A stretch of 64,000 nt of DNA from NCBI GenBank assembly GCA_027559495.1, contig JAMXSV010000004.1:1973001-2037000 (forward strand). The letters run 5' to 3'. The position numbers were made by a program, and so were the translations under genes. Within the stretch, counting starts at the first letter, position 1. Each line of letters opens with the position of its first letter. This stretch comes from Aurifilum marmelostoma. Taxonomy: Eukaryota; Ascomycota; Sordariomycetes; Diaporthales; Cryphonectriaceae. Under the pieces are notes generated by a model. It worked only from the letters and a program-made list of their open reading frames with translations. It was not told where the DNA came from and searched no databases. Positions 25,000 to 36,909 of this stretch are shown here, piece after piece.

Positions 25000-26541
25000 T
25001 GTTGCACCGGTGAGCAGGCTGGAGTATGAAATGCTGAGAGGGAACAGTTGACTGTGACTGCTGCTCACTCAGCTCTGCTGAGCTTCCTGCACCGTGTTCA
25101 ACTGGGACGTGCTCGAGGTGATATGATCGGGGTGTTGAGTGTGCGTGTCACGGTGTGGGTTTGGGTTTTGAAAGTCGCCGATGGCGGCTACCGGCACAGC
25201 CTCGCCACTTGATATATAGTACCGCGTTTGCTTGTGTCTAGGTTTGAAGGACGGGAGACCAATGGGAGAAAAGAAGGGAAAACAAAAAGAAGAAGAAGAA
25301 GAAGAGACGAGGGGGCCTAGCAAAGAAAAGCCTGCCAACGCAGCCAGGAGAAGGAAGAGGAGAGGAAGATGCCACGATATTGAGGCAAGAGACGGTGTGG
25401 AATCAGGAATGATAGGGATACGATCTGATATACTGGAAAAGATATCGGGGACTTTCCAAGTGAGTAGGAAGCCGTTATTACTTTTTTTTTCCTTCTTTCT
25501 TCCCGACCCCTCGTCTCTGTTTTTTTTTTTCTTCTTGTCTCTCTGGGCGCGGGCCGGTGCCGTCTGATGGTGCAACAGCGTCTGTGCCGATGCCCTTTGA
25601 GTTGGAACTAAACAAGGGGTGGCGCTTTTTTTTTTTGTCTTTCTTGACTCTTTGATGATGGGGGAAGGAGCGGGATAGAAAAATACTGGGATTACCTCAC
25701 AAGATAAAAAGTCACGAAAAAGCAAGGCGACCAACTGATTTACCAAGGCAATACTAAGAATATTGTCAGTCATGACTGTGAACAATGTAAATGAGTCGCG
25801 CATATGCTGGCAAACGCTGTGTGAGACCCCGTAGATCGACCTTCCCGAACCTCTCGAGCCACCGTGATCGGCTGCCAGCGGCCTGATGCCATGGCATGTT
25901 TTGTCTGTTTAGCCTTGGTAATAGAGATAAGCGGCTGTGGGCAAAGGGAGCCGGTCTGCTCTGATTGCTGCCGTACTATGTCGTAGTACATACGTATTAC
26001 ATACTACGGGATGTTTGATGTACCATGTGACATTACATGCTACGTACTGTACGTGCGAGAAAGGACCATTCGCGAGCCATAGGCCGGTCGGAAGGATTGG
26101 CAGCCATCGGTTGCAACCGGAGCGGGCTCGCAGCTTGAGAGAGCACTGCTTGTAGCACCACGGGAACATGTGAAGCCACGGTGGAATGCACTGTAGTACC
26201 CTGTACGTACAATCCCCGCCTGGTGACTGGCTCTAGGGGGTCTGACCCCCTGTAATAGCTTCCTCGCCCACCAGCCAAGTGCCCCCTGGCAATTCCTCTC
26301 GGCCACCCTGCCCCCCTGCACAAGCCACCGTCTTATCGCTTATCGCCCTGGGGAAATTTTTCGACATCGGAGGGTTCTTCCAAGTCGCTGGGCTCTCTAT
26401 CTTATTCGCCTACACACAAACTCTCTCACATGCCGTCATTGCTCCAGCACCCGTAAACCCAAGCACCACTACCAACCTTCCACCACCTCCCCCCTTCTCC
26501 TCGAAGCCCCGGCCCGACAGCAAAGCAGTCCCGCGATCAAG
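25000..26541. other. intergenic, divergent promoters
   Basis: This lies between the starts of glycine decarboxylase (minus) and Tom5 (plus). The 245-codon minus-strand frame at 25069-25803 is poly-Ser/Lys low-complexity sequence that directly abuts the GCV2 leader and shows no family signature, so it is not called. Several poly-T tracts lie between 25480 and 25640. Confidence 0.55.
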
Positions 26542-26919
26542 ATGTTCGGAGGAGGATGTAAGTTGTCTTTTGCTGCATGCGCCCACCTTTTCGTACACAA
26601 ATCCACCTTTGTGTGTGTGTGTGTTGCCATTGAGCCCTGCCGGCAGCTAATCATCTTCGGTGACGTGCAGTCCAGATGCCCCAGCTTTCAGCTGAAGAGC
26701 TGAGGGCTGCTGAGGCCCAAGCTTCCTATACCATCCAGCAGGGTGTCACCGCCGCCGTCGCTCTCTACCTCTGTATGATCCCCATCCTCCTCCCCTCTCG
26801 TCTTCTTACCGGCGTCACCCTCGGTACAGACATGCATCTTGTCTGGTTGTGGATGCCTGCTGATGTTTGCGGTCTGAATAGCCCCCTTCTTCATCAACGC
26901 CGTCTGGAAGATCTTTTAA
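26542..26919 (+). CDS. TOM5: Tom5, small subunit of the mitochondrial TOM complex
   Basis: Three small exons (26542-26557, 26671-26772, 26882-26919) join in phase to a 51-residue protein beginning MFGGGFQMPQLSAEEL and ending LYLSPFFINAVWKIF. The order matches fungal Tom5: a short N-terminal glycine-rich start, an acidic amphipathic cytosolic helix (SAEELRAAEAQAS), then a single C-terminal membrane anchor of about 22 residues with Pro in SPF. Tom5 sits in the outer membrane and helps hand precursors to the Tom40 channel. The first exon is only 16 nt, and the introns (113 and 109 nt) are longer than the exons. Both donors (GTAAGT, GTATGA) and acceptors (GCAG, ATAG) are standard. Confidence 0.87.
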
Positions 26920-27599
26920 ACTCGAACAAGGAGGCACCTTCTCTCCTCTCTGTGGGGCTTGCAATGGGATACAATCATGACGACCACACCACGCGGACTG
27001 TACGATAGGATTACATTGGCGATACCAGGGGGGACAACCACCACTTTGGATACGGCGTCATGGCTATGTTCGACAGCATGTGGATATTGACGGTGCAGCC
27101 TCTACTCTATAAAGACTTCATCTTTTGCGCATCGGGACGCCGTTCGGATACATCATTGTACATCATGTATGTACAATCACCAGGCAGGGATTGTCACAGT
27201 ACATATTGGTGCTGGTGGGTGGAAACATTTAAACCCTCGGCGCTGGACCTACAGGCACTGCTCTCTTTGTCTGTGTCCCCGGCGTGAAAACCACTCGGGA
27301 TCAGAGTGATCGGCGATCCTAGCATGATAGGTTTTAATCAACCTTGTTCTGCAGCATAGTGATGGGTCCTCAAAACCGGCCTGCTGACGAAGCACACTGC
27401 TATGTAAACCAGTCCGGCAGCACAACACAAGCCTTGTTCTGGAGTAGTGATACCGGAACAGCCCAAGCTACTTCTAGGCTACAAATGGGCAGATTGGTAT
27501 ATTCACCATATCAAGAATCGTCATCACAGCTGATCGAGCCTAGACTATTCGAGGTGAATCTGCACTGTATGAACTTTCCTCACGAGCCAAATAAACAGA

Positions 27600-27630
<31 letters not shown>

Positions 27631-28072
27631 TTGGCAGAAGACCTTGAGATATATCTGGGACGCAGTAGTTGTTGCAGCTTGTACACGAGGCCAGACAGAC
27701 GCTGAAGAACACGAGGCCTTAATATCAACCGGATGCTTAGCCTTGTGTCCAGGCTAAGCTGGTAGCGGGCCCAACCTAGCCAAGAGCGCAGCCCAACTTA
27801 TTATACCGGGGCCTATCACCTGCCCGTTTCAAAAGCGCAGCACTGCCACTGGCGCGGCGTCCCGCAGGCTCCTCCCAAAACAACAACCCTTACTTAGCCT
27901 TCCGCTCTCCTCTCTTACCCCCCCGTTCTCTCTTATTCCCCGCTGCGACGGCCATTTGATGCCTATCCACTCTCTTTCTCTACCTATTCTCCTCCTCGTT
28001 TAAGCAACCTCACCTAAGAAGATTCCCATCCTTTTCAATTATAGCGCCATCAGGGGACCCCCTATAAAGAAA
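26920..28072. other. intergenic
   Basis: This runs from the Tom5 stop to the SH3-protein start. A plus-strand frame of 137 codons (27344-27757) contains a CAC/CAT repeat giving polyhistidine and has no other support. The last few hundred bases are the pyrimidine-rich promoter and leader of the SH3-protein gene. Confidence 0.55.
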
Positions 28073-28973
28073 ATGGCAGACCGTCAAAAGATCATCGAGA
28101 ACAACCGGTCAATCCGGAACATTAAGAGCGTACGCCTTTCTTCCCACCCTCAAGTCCATGTAACAGGAGGCGACAAATGCATGCACACACAGTATTTCTC
28201 AGTCAGGCCAGTTGTTGAACCTAACAAATAACCTCCCTCTCTCTCCATAGGAGCTTGAAAACCTCCTCGAGAAAGAGGTCATACCCTTCAGCACCTACGA
28301 ATCCATCCACGCCCTCCTCCCCGCCGAGACCTCCCTCACCGGCGGCCAACATGCCGCATCCCCATCAGCATCAAGGGTAGCCTCTCCCACCGCCGCCCCG
28401 GCATCCACCAACAACATCCCGCCCCCGAGCTACGCCCAGACGACCGGCGCCCAGCCGCCCGCCCTCCCCTTCCGCAACAACAACAACAAGGCCGAGGAAG
28501 GCGGGCCCCCGCCCCCGCCTCCCAGCAAGCCCGTCATCGCCCGCACCCGCGCTCTCTACCGCTACGCCGGCACCGACGCCCGCGATGTGTCCTTTGAGCG
28601 CGACGACCACATCATCGTCTACGAGTACATGAACCAGGACTGGTGGATGGGCCGCAACGAGCGCACCCTGCAGGAGGGCATCTTCCCAAAGAACTACGTC
28701 GAGGTGGTCCCTGACATCAAGGGCGGCATCGGCTACGCTGCCCCCCAGCAGCCACAGTATGGCGGATACCCGCCGCCGCCCGGCGTCCAGCAGCAGAACC
28801 CCTACAACAGCTCGGTGCCGCCCATGGCCGTGGCCGAACAGCCCCAGCAGCAGGGCCAGGGCGGCGGGAAGGCTGGCGAGATGGGCAAGAAGTTTGGCAA
28901 GAAGCTGGGGAATGCGGCCATCTTTGGCGCCGGCGCCAGTATTGGCAGCAACATTGTCAACTCCATCTTTTAG
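28073..28973 (+). CDS. SH3-domain protein, Pin3/Lsb1 (Csh3)-like
   Basis: Two exons (28073-28129, 28251-28973; 121-nt intron) give 259 residues. An N-terminal helix (NNRSIRNIKSELENLLEKE) of the type seen in yeast Lsb1/Pin3 and related fungal proteins is followed by a Pro/Ser/Ala linker, one SH3 domain at about 116-172 (ALYRYAGTDARDVSFERDD ... WWMGR ... GIFPKNYVEVV), a Pro/Gln/Gly region, and a C-terminal amphipathic/hydrophobic tail (KKFGKKLGNAAIFGAGASIG). A PPSY sequence at about residues 77-80 fits the PPxY consensus for Rsp5/Nedd4 WW domains, as known for yeast Lsb1/Lsb2. The family binds Las17/WASP at cortical actin patches and influences prion induction in yeast. The first exon of 19 codons carries the conserved helix start, so the ATG at 28073 is preferred. 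Confidence 0.9.
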
Positions 28974-29401
28974 AGGAGATGAGATGAGAGATCTCTCCCC
29001 CTGCCGGGTACTCTTGCCGACGAGCAATTTTGTGCTCCATAATGGGAGGAGAGAGAGGGAGGGCATGTGTGCTTGTGTGTCGAACATAATTATTCTATGT
29101 TCCTGGGTATTCATGATTGGCGTTGGCTGGCGTCTCCTCCTAGGGAACAATTTTGCTACTCTCCACATGACGAGGATATACTTTCAATTTTTTTTTTTTT
29201 TTTGGTAGGGTTCAGCTGGTATAGTCAGTATATATGCATTACTATCCCGCGCAGTTATCGTTTGAATCTTTCTCTTTGGAGTTCTTCATGACAATACAAT
29301 CTATCATTGGCTACACCCTTTTCTCCTTTTCATTCAAGTCTACATACTGTACAGACTTCGCGAATAGATCTCCCATGCACATCATTCGCCAACCAAGGCT
29401 T
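28974..29401. other. intergenic, convergent 3' flanks
   Basis: This holds the 3' untranslated regions of the SH3 protein (plus) and 2-methylcitrate dehydratase (minus), with a poly-T run near 29190. Nothing else was recognised. Confidence 0.6.
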
Positions 29402-31298
29402 TTACACGAACTCGCTCTTGTCGACCACGTAGAGGTCGACATACTCGTCGATCGCCATGCCCTCCAGCTTCGGCCTGTCGGCACCGAGGTCCACCAGCTG
29501 CTTCACCTTGTCGGCGCTGTAGTGCGGCTCCAGGTGCCTCTTGAACTTGGCCATGATCTCGGGCTTGGCCTCCTCACGGCGCAGCCTGTGGCCGAGCGGG
29601 GCCTCGACAACCACCTCCTCGAGCACGGTGCCGTCGTTCAGCTCGACGGTCAGGGCGTTGCTGATGGTGCGCAGCTCCGGGTCGTGGTAGTCCTTGGTAA
29701 AGGCCGGGTCCTCGACACACTTGATCTTCTGGCGCAGGGACTCGACCAGGGGGGACGTGGCGGCCTCGCTGCCGTCGGTGTAGTCGGTCGCCTGCAGGCG
29801 GCCAAAGACGAGCATGACGGCGCACATGTACTGCACGCAGTGGTCGCGGTCGGCGAAGTTGTCCATGGGCTTGAACTGCTTGTCGATGATGCGCACGCAG
29901 GCCTCGTGCGTCCGGTTCGTAATGGCCTTGATGTCGGCGGCGGACTTGCCCTGGGCCTTGAGGGTGTTGAAGATCTTCTGGGACGCCTCGATGGCCGTCT
30001 GCGAGTGGAACTCGGCTGGTGGTGGTGCAGAATCACACCAACATGGTCAGAGGGAGGGAAGACCAAGATGCGAAGACAAGAAGAACATACCTGGATACGA
30101 GACCTTGAAGAGCACATTCTCCATCACATAGCTGCCATACTGTCTCTGGAAATCAAACTTCTTGCCCTTGAACAGCACGTCGTAGAAACCCCACACGGGG
30201 GCTGACAGAACGGTGGGAACGCCCGACTCGCCCTTGATGACCTTGAGCACCAGGTTGACGGCGCGTTGGCAGGCATCGCCAGCAGCCCATGACTTGCGCG
30301 ACATGGTGTTGGGCGAGTGGCGGTAGGTGCGCAGAGACTGGCCATCAACCCAGGCCTGGGTGATGGCGTCGGCTGTCTGCTTGTCGCTCAGGCCCAGCAT
30401 GCCGGAGACGACAGCGGTGCTGGCGACCTTGACCAGCACGACGTGGTCCAGGCCGACCTTGTTGAACGAGTTCTCCAGGGCCAGACAGCCCTGGATCTCG
30501 TGGGCCTTGATCATGCCCTCCAGCACATCCCGCACCGTGAAGATCTTGCCGCCGGCCAGGTTTCCGCCTGCCCTGTTGGTGCGGTTCACCCAGTCCGCAA
30601 CGGCCAGGATGGCGCCCAGGTTGTCAGAAGGGTGTCCCCACTCGGCAGCGAGCCAGCAATCGTTGTAGTCCAGCCAGCGGATCATGGCGCCGATGTTGAA
30701 GGCGCCATTGACGGGGTCGAGCTGGAAGGGGGTGCCGAAGACCTTTGTGCCGTTGGGCACGACGGTGCCGGGCACAATTGGGCCCAGCAGCTTGCTGCAC
30801 TCCTTGAAGCGCAGGCCCTCGAGGCCACAGCCGATGGTGTCGAGGAAGACGTAGCGAGCCGTGTCAAACTGTTGGTCATCGTCGTCGTCGACGAGGACGG
30901 GCGGGCGGTTAGCCTCGGCTGCTGCGGGGCATAAAGTGAAAGTAGAGGAGGATGAGGGGGGATTAGCTAGGGACACCTACGGCAAGATCAGAGTTGACCG
31001 AGTAATTGTGGATGTAATTGGCAATGTCCTTGATCTCTGGGTCATAGCCCACGCCCCCGGAGGGCTTCGGAGTGGCGGCGGCGGCGGACTGTAGAGAAGC
31101 CATGGTGTGGAAGCGGGACGTTGTCGTTGTTGTTGTTGTTCGGGAGAGGCTTCGAGGGGCACCGCTGAAACCCGAGGCCGGTGATGACGATGCTCCGCTG
31201 CCCAGTAGCGAGACCGACCGTATAGCCTGACGAGATGCCGAATAAGGGTTGTTCTGGAGGCGGAGTGATCTCGACAGAGCACGATTGACGGCCGACAT
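29402..31298 (-). CDS. 2-methylcitrate dehydratase (PrpD family), mitochondrial
   Basis: This enzyme dehydrates 2-methylcitrate to 2-methylaconitate in the methylcitrate cycle, which disposes of propionyl-CoA. Three exons (31298-30981, 30868-30091, 30015-29402) give 569 residues. Conserved PrpD stretches are present in order: FDTARYVFLDTIGCGLEGL, KLLGPIVPGTVVPNGTKV, IGAMIRWLDYNDCWLAAEWG, HPSDNLGAILAVADW, YRHSPNTMSRKSWAAGDA and YPAEFHSQTAIEA, the last restored exactly by splicing intron 2. The first 75 residues are Ser/Arg/Thr-rich, consistent with a mitochondrial presequence. Intron 1 ends at CCAACAG directly before FDTARY. An upstream CAG pair would add an Asp-rich insert but breaks phase with the best donor. 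Confidence 0.94.
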
Positions 31299-32013
31299 GG
31301 TGTTGTTTTGATCTCCTTGAAGGGGGAGGGGAGGGGACAAGGGGACAAATTGTGTGAGGGTATCAAGCTGGGGAGGGGAATGGAGGGGAAGGCCTAGAGA
31401 GACACTCTAGTGTAATACTGTAGGTAACAGCTACCCAAGCAAGCTACCCCATGAGCCGAGGAGGGTGCTGAGGAATTAATACATAGCGCTCAGCCATTGA
31501 TTCCCGAGGCTAAACGCCCAAACGGCAGCAGCTATCCCCCTCCCCTGTCCTCCATGGGGGGTTGTGGAATGTATTTTGGGGGAGGGGGGGCTCAACCAAC
31601 CGGGCTGCCGGGGTCCAACTGGGGGGGCTCTTGATGAGGGGAAAGGTCCCCCTCCTACATAGTATATAGGATCTACAATGCTACCCCACAGTGGTGGTTG
31701 TTGCTTACAGAGCCTATAATTCAGGTAGTAACCGTAGTGACTCCCAATGCTGGGACAGATCCCAAGGTTTAAGGTTCAATCGGCACGTGAAAATGTGCAA
31801 CCAGTGCGATATGATGTGGTCTCCAGATATTCAGCATAATCATGAGATTGAGAATTGAAGATCATGTTGTGCAATAATCCTGTTGAAATGCAGTGCGCCT
31901 CCATGTTGTCAGTCCTGTTCTGACTCCATCATAAAAATATAATATTGGTATCATCTTGTCTATGAGTATGTAATTACAGCCTGGTCACAGCATTCTCCTC
32001 TCCATAACTCTTA
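31299..32013. other. intergenic
   Basis: This runs from the 2-methylcitrate dehydratase start to the thioesterase stop. A short plus-strand open stretch at about 31725-31860 contains a His/Cys pattern (RFNRHVKMCNQCD) but has no start or partner exons. Nothing else was recognised. Confidence 0.55.
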
Positions 32014-33360
32014 TCACAGCTTCGCCTTCTCTCCTGAGATATCTGGCGTCTTGATCCTCACCACTCCCTGCAAGAGGCCATGTCAGCAGTGTGTCCCAAT
32101 CACGACAAGACAGACAGATGAAAGGAGAGAAGACAGAACAGGCGACAACAACTCCACAGACTTACCTCTTGAAAGCAGGTGGCCAACAGAGTACCATCCT
32201 TGGAAAAGATCCTCTGTGTCACCACACCACGCCCGTCGCCCGCCCAGGGGCTCTCCATCTCGCTCAGCATCCACTCGTCCGCCCTCACCTTCCTCGGCTC
32301 GTGGAAATAGATGGAGTGGTCCAGGCTGACCATCATGCCGATCTCTGGCCGGTCCTTCCAGAACTCCCTGAACTCCTCAAAGGTCCGTGCCCCTGAGCCT
32401 GCCCCGCCCGTCTCGAAACCCTCAAAGTCATTCAGCTTGCGCACATGGTCCTGCAGCTCGGGGGGCAGCTTGGCGAACTCCCGCGCCGGGAACGGGTACC
32501 GCCACAGCTTGTGCAGCCGCGAGATGGTTCCGATAAAGTACGAGTCCGACACGTACGCCAGCGCGTTGAGGTGCGCCTGATGGCCCCCCTGCCTCGGAGA
32601 TCCGGCCTCTCGCCCGGTACCACTGCCGCAGCTTCTTGGTCTGCGGTAAGGCGTCGCCCCCGCCATTGTTCACGACCACTGCGCGGTGGCTCTGGAACGG
32701 CCCCGGGCTCGCCAGCTCCAGCTCGTCCTCGAAGTCGTCAGGCGGTGGCTCCACAGGCAGGCCTGTCGCCGCGTCGCACGGCATGGGCGCAGCGTGCCGC
32801 ACCACGCCGTCCTTGAACTCGTGATTCGGCACTTCCGCCGCCGAGGGGGCGCGCCGCACTCTCCTTGACAAAGGACATGGTCGTGGTGAAGATGGCCCGC
32901 CCTCGCTGGCGGGCCTGTACGGTCCGCGTCGCGTAGGATCGGCCATCGCGGACCTTTTCCACGTGGAACAGCACGGGGATGTCGGCCGACCCGGCCAGGA
33001 TGAAGTAGCAGTGGCACGAGTGCACGGCAAAGTCGTCTGGGACAGTCTTTTGTCCTGCCGCAAGACACATGGCTATCATTGTGCCGCCAAAAACACCACG
33101 GGCCCCTGGAGGGTGCCATAGAGGCCGCTTGTTGGTGAAGATGTTCTAATGGAGGGGGGGAAAGGGAGCAGGTCAGCCAGGTCAGGTTGTGTCGTAAAGC
33201 AAGGTGAATTCGGGTCTGTCGAAGGACTCACAGGCCCTATGATGCTCAGGTCCAACACGTCCAGGGCATTCTCGATAGGCGCCTTGTCTGGGTCTTCAGG
33301 CGGCGGCCGGATGAGCGTAGGCCGGTCGTTGCCTCCTTCTTCGGGCGTCTTGGGCCCCAT
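32014..33360 (-). CDS. acyl-CoA thioesterase II (TesB family), peroxisomal, with two frameshifts
   Basis: This double-hotdog thioesterase hydrolyses acyl-CoA to fatty acid and CoA. Three exons (33360-33232, 33145-32166, 32067-32014). Exon 2 is 980 nt, two more than a multiple of three. The frame slips once in a CCCCC run (about 32844-32848 on the plus strand, GGGGG) and again in a GGGGGG run (about 32584-32589, CCCCCC); reading each with one base fewer gives 386 continuous, family-like residues. Conserved marks are WHPPGARGVFGG, the HSCHCYFI strand, a segment containing AYVSDSYFIG, LDHSIYFHEP with the aspartate expected in the catalytic triad, and TCFQEGVV with the glutamine. The last exon ends in AKL, a type 1 peroxisomal targeting signal, fitting a role alongside beta-oxidation. 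The sequence between the slips is undamaged, so this is either a sequencing/assembly artefact or a very recent loss. Confidence 0.85.
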
Positions 33361-36300
33361 GGTCAGGGCTCGGATTGGGCACCAGGCACGCAGACAGATG
33401 TGTAGACAGGTAGATAGGTAGATGAGAGGTAATACCGATCAGAAATTCCGGTACGTAAAGAGAGGTTCAAAGAATTGTTGGGACCTTGCAAGCCTCGGTT
33501 TCAAAGGGGGGTAGGGCAGCGGAAAGCAATCCTGGCCGGTCTTGTCCGAAGTAATTAATCAAAAGGTGCTCTTCAATAAAAGAAGTGTATATTTAAAAAG
33601 GTGAATGAACAGGAATGGAAGAAATTCTCTTGGGCGTCGAGTCCATTTGGCCTGGTCTGGTCTGGTCCACGTCCCCTGGCGATAAATAAAATACGTATCA
33701 GACCCTCAGTGTCGATTTTGCCGAGGTTCGGCTTCTGCGCATGTTCGCGTTGAACACCGCCGTGTGCTATTTACGTACTAATACCGACGCCATTTTCGCC
33801 CCTAGGCAGCTTCACCTTGGCTGCCAAACACATAAAAGCCCACTGTCCACAGCATGCAAGGACCCACCAGCACTCCCGCTAGGGAGCCTAGTACTCTCAG
33901 TCCTATAATGTCATAGCACCTCCATAGTAACTTGGCAATTGGGGCTCTTGTTTTCAGTGGACCGAAGCCACAACTCAGTCATGCAATGTAGATGAAAGTG
34001 CTCGAGAAAGTGTGGCCTCTCGGTCCATCAAAATCATGCAAGGGTCCCATTGGCCTGTTCTCCGTCCTTTGCCTTTCGACTTTCTCTTCCATTGGCCGTC
34101 CCAGACTAGATCCTCATTCTTGACAGGCCCTATAGTCAAAATCTGGACCACAATTGCTCCATGTATTCCCTTTCAGGTTGCCTCTACATATATACCTACA
34201 CCACTCATGACATTCCTGGAGCCATTAGTGACATTGATACGCATATGAAAGCAATAAAGATCATCTGCATACAATTACACCCGAGTTTATCATCTGTGGA
34301 ACCTACATGGCCAATCAGCTCTTCCAACCCCAGGTAGTCTTTCACGCGACACCACCCTCGCGGCGAAGCTCTTTCAGGGAGCCTACTCGAATTCCACTTG
34401 GTACTGATGAAGGAATATGTCAAGATGACCAAGAGGACTCCTCATCACAAAGACTACTCAATCAGGAGAGTGGCCTTTATCATCGATGCTCTGAACAAGG
34501 GGCTTGATTGTGACCCACGATCACGCGTATGTGTTACTGAAAACTCTGACAGCAACAAAAGCCAATATTCCCACAACTTCTCGAGGTCTCGGGTCCATCA
34601 GAGAGACCCTCATAGAAATCTCATGCCGATATGTTGGAGATAAAGACATAGACTAGCTAGGTAACTAAGTATCTGAAGAAGAGTCTCAGCTCCCGATCCG
34701 GACAGCGCGAGGCGCGCAACATTTACTAAACGGTTACACAACAAGCCTCAGTGGCAGGCTCGTGTTCATTGTAGGAGCTCTCCTGGGTCAGGCCCTTGGC
34801 ATGTAGGGTTTCTCTTCATCTGAGCACTCATAGGTCCTCAAGCAAGTGCTGGCAGCTTCATCTGCCGACCTCAACTAACTTGATCAAGGGCATACTACAC
34901 CAAGTATGCACTTGTATATACTCATCAACACCTTCAAGAAGTAATACCCAAAAGAGTGCACTATAAGCCATACCGTGACACAGATTGACAATTTGCCATC
35001 TGAACTGCAAGCTGCTTATAATGGCCATATGGATATCTAGAAAAAATATCATGATCGACGACCATTCTCCGGACTTACGACGGTTGGGTTGGACACATGA
35101 GCATGGCGCAAGATGATCAGATGTGCTGTTCTCAAGTATAATTGATTCGCAGAGTACCCAAAGAGATAGCCTTCACCTTTCGAGTCGATCATATGGTCAC
35201 TCAACAATCACCGAGCTGGTCTCCAAGCATCACGTCACGCAAAAGCTCATTGGAATGTCTTGCCTTGTTCCGGATGATCCGTGCTGCAGGTGCCGGCATA
35301 AGCAATATCGACACTACTGAGCTCGAGATACAATCAATTCCCTGCCCACCGGACGACGTACAGATAGGGCGGCCCCCACACTGTAGGATTCCAGACGGAC
35401 GACTATTGCTATCACCCTGAAAATCTTGTCTTGCAATTCCATGAAGAACCCTTCCGCGCATGATGACTGCGCGATCAAGTTTCAAGTCACCTTCTGGAAT
35501 TAAATGAAGATGGCCAATTATCGTTGTAATTATCTTGGTCCTGGGCTCGGATGGGAAGGGTTAGTCACTATGATCGTGAGCAACCGACGCCAACGAAACA
35601 GCACGACCAGCAGGACCCAGCGCAATGGGTATGCAGAGGTTGAAAGATTACTTAATAATACCAAGGGTGCGAAGGAGGGGCTGTTTGCAGGTCGGCGTGT
35701 TTATGTTTGGAGCGATCTCCGGTCCTCTGGAAGCTACTCACCGTCTCAGGATGCATGCCGTATCTCGAGGACAGGATTGCTGAGAATCATGGCACGAGGG
35801 ACCATGACGTTCCCTGCGCTTACATTCATAAGGACTTACACTATTCAGAAAGGATATGTCCGGGTGAAGTGGGACTAATACTGATGATAGGCTTTGGGAT
35901 ATCTGCGGAGACATTCCGCCTAGATGGGACTGGGAGAGAGCTTCATTGTTCTCTAGTGAGATGCACTCTAGAAGCGGAGTATCTCAGCTGAATGAGATAA
36001 CAAGTGGAATGGGTGATGAGTAATTATTCTCCGAGTAGCCAAGGCAAGATACAAACATAAAATGACGGTATGATCATGATGAAGAGCCCCTGGGTCTGCT
36101 TCTCTCTAATTTCTTTTCTTTTCTCATAATTACTGGAAGTAAAATCATTATTGGGGGCAGGAGGTTCTTTGGGTTCTTCATTTACCTTTTCTCCATCTAT
36201 CCAATATACCACGACAAAATTCTTCATCTGGCCAGCCTCGGATCATGCATGTGATTATCTGCATAGCCAGCATGCAGACCGGTGTACAGCAGTCAGCCCC

Positions 36301-36909
36301 TGTAATCCACTACTGTGGTCTCGCAGAAGCGAGGAGCGGGATGCAAGGCAATACGAGCCAATTGCTCGCCCCAATGACATGTTGTTTGCTCTTTCTAAGC
36401 TTATCATCTCACCGAAGATTCACTAGATCACTGTCTAGCACTTCTCGTCTCCACCGTACGGAGTTGATCTTTTCTGTCGAGGGCAGGAGGAAGGAACGTC
36501 GTCTCTGCGCGACGAGAAGGCCCCCTGTCCTGCATGCGCGATGCGCTGCCCCGTCACGTCCGGGTCGAGAACAGGCCAAGCTCACCCTGCTGCCCTTGTA
36601 GAACCAATAGTGCAATGCGCGCGCAACGGTGGCTTGAAGAACACTCCACGGTTGGCTGCTTTTACAGTTGGTGCGGGTGTGCATATCGGAGAGCTTCGGG
36701 GCTGAAGAGGCTGACACCGTCCCAGGCCGAAAAGTATATGAACTGTCGGCAGCCCCTCGTCTTTGAGACAGAGATGGCCGCCTGTCTGTAACTCTGAAAT
36801 CGTGCACAAGAAAAAAAAAGGAACATCTCTTTCTCACCCAAGTGCCAGACTAATTTGGTGAAGAAGGTCCTCTATACGTTGTTCATCTCGTTGATATCCA
36901 TCTTTGACA
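33361..36909. other. long intergenic region
   Basis: The left end is the promoter of the thioesterase gene. Short frames at 35504-35991 (plus) are open over 95-125 codons in two frames but match nothing I recognise and lack splice structure. The bases before 36910 are the leader of the next gene. No tRNA, repeat or transposon was recognised. Confidence 0.5.

Noticed and set aside
25069..25803. 245-codon minus-strand open frame upstream of GCV2
   Set aside because: It is Lys/Ser-rich low-complexity sequence from poly-purine/poly-pyrimidine tracts, ends directly at the GCV2 leader and has no family signature. It is probably 5' untranslated sequence.
27344..27757. 137-codon frame with a polyhistidine run
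   Set aside because: It comes from a CAC/CAT simple repeat; no homology or splice structure supports it.
30869..30980. Alternative first intron of 2-methylcitrate dehydratase adding an Asp-rich insert
   Set aside because: The upstream CAG acceptors break phase with the GTAGGT donor, whereas the CCAACAG acceptor joins DLA to FDTARY exactly.
31725..31860. Short C2H2/CCHC-like zinc-finger reading
   Set aside because: The spacing does not fit a complete finger and there is no start codon or neighbouring exon; probably chance.
35504..35991. Overlapping 95-125-codon plus-strand frames
   Set aside because: Neither frame matches a family I know and the two overlap in different frames; not enough to call a gene.
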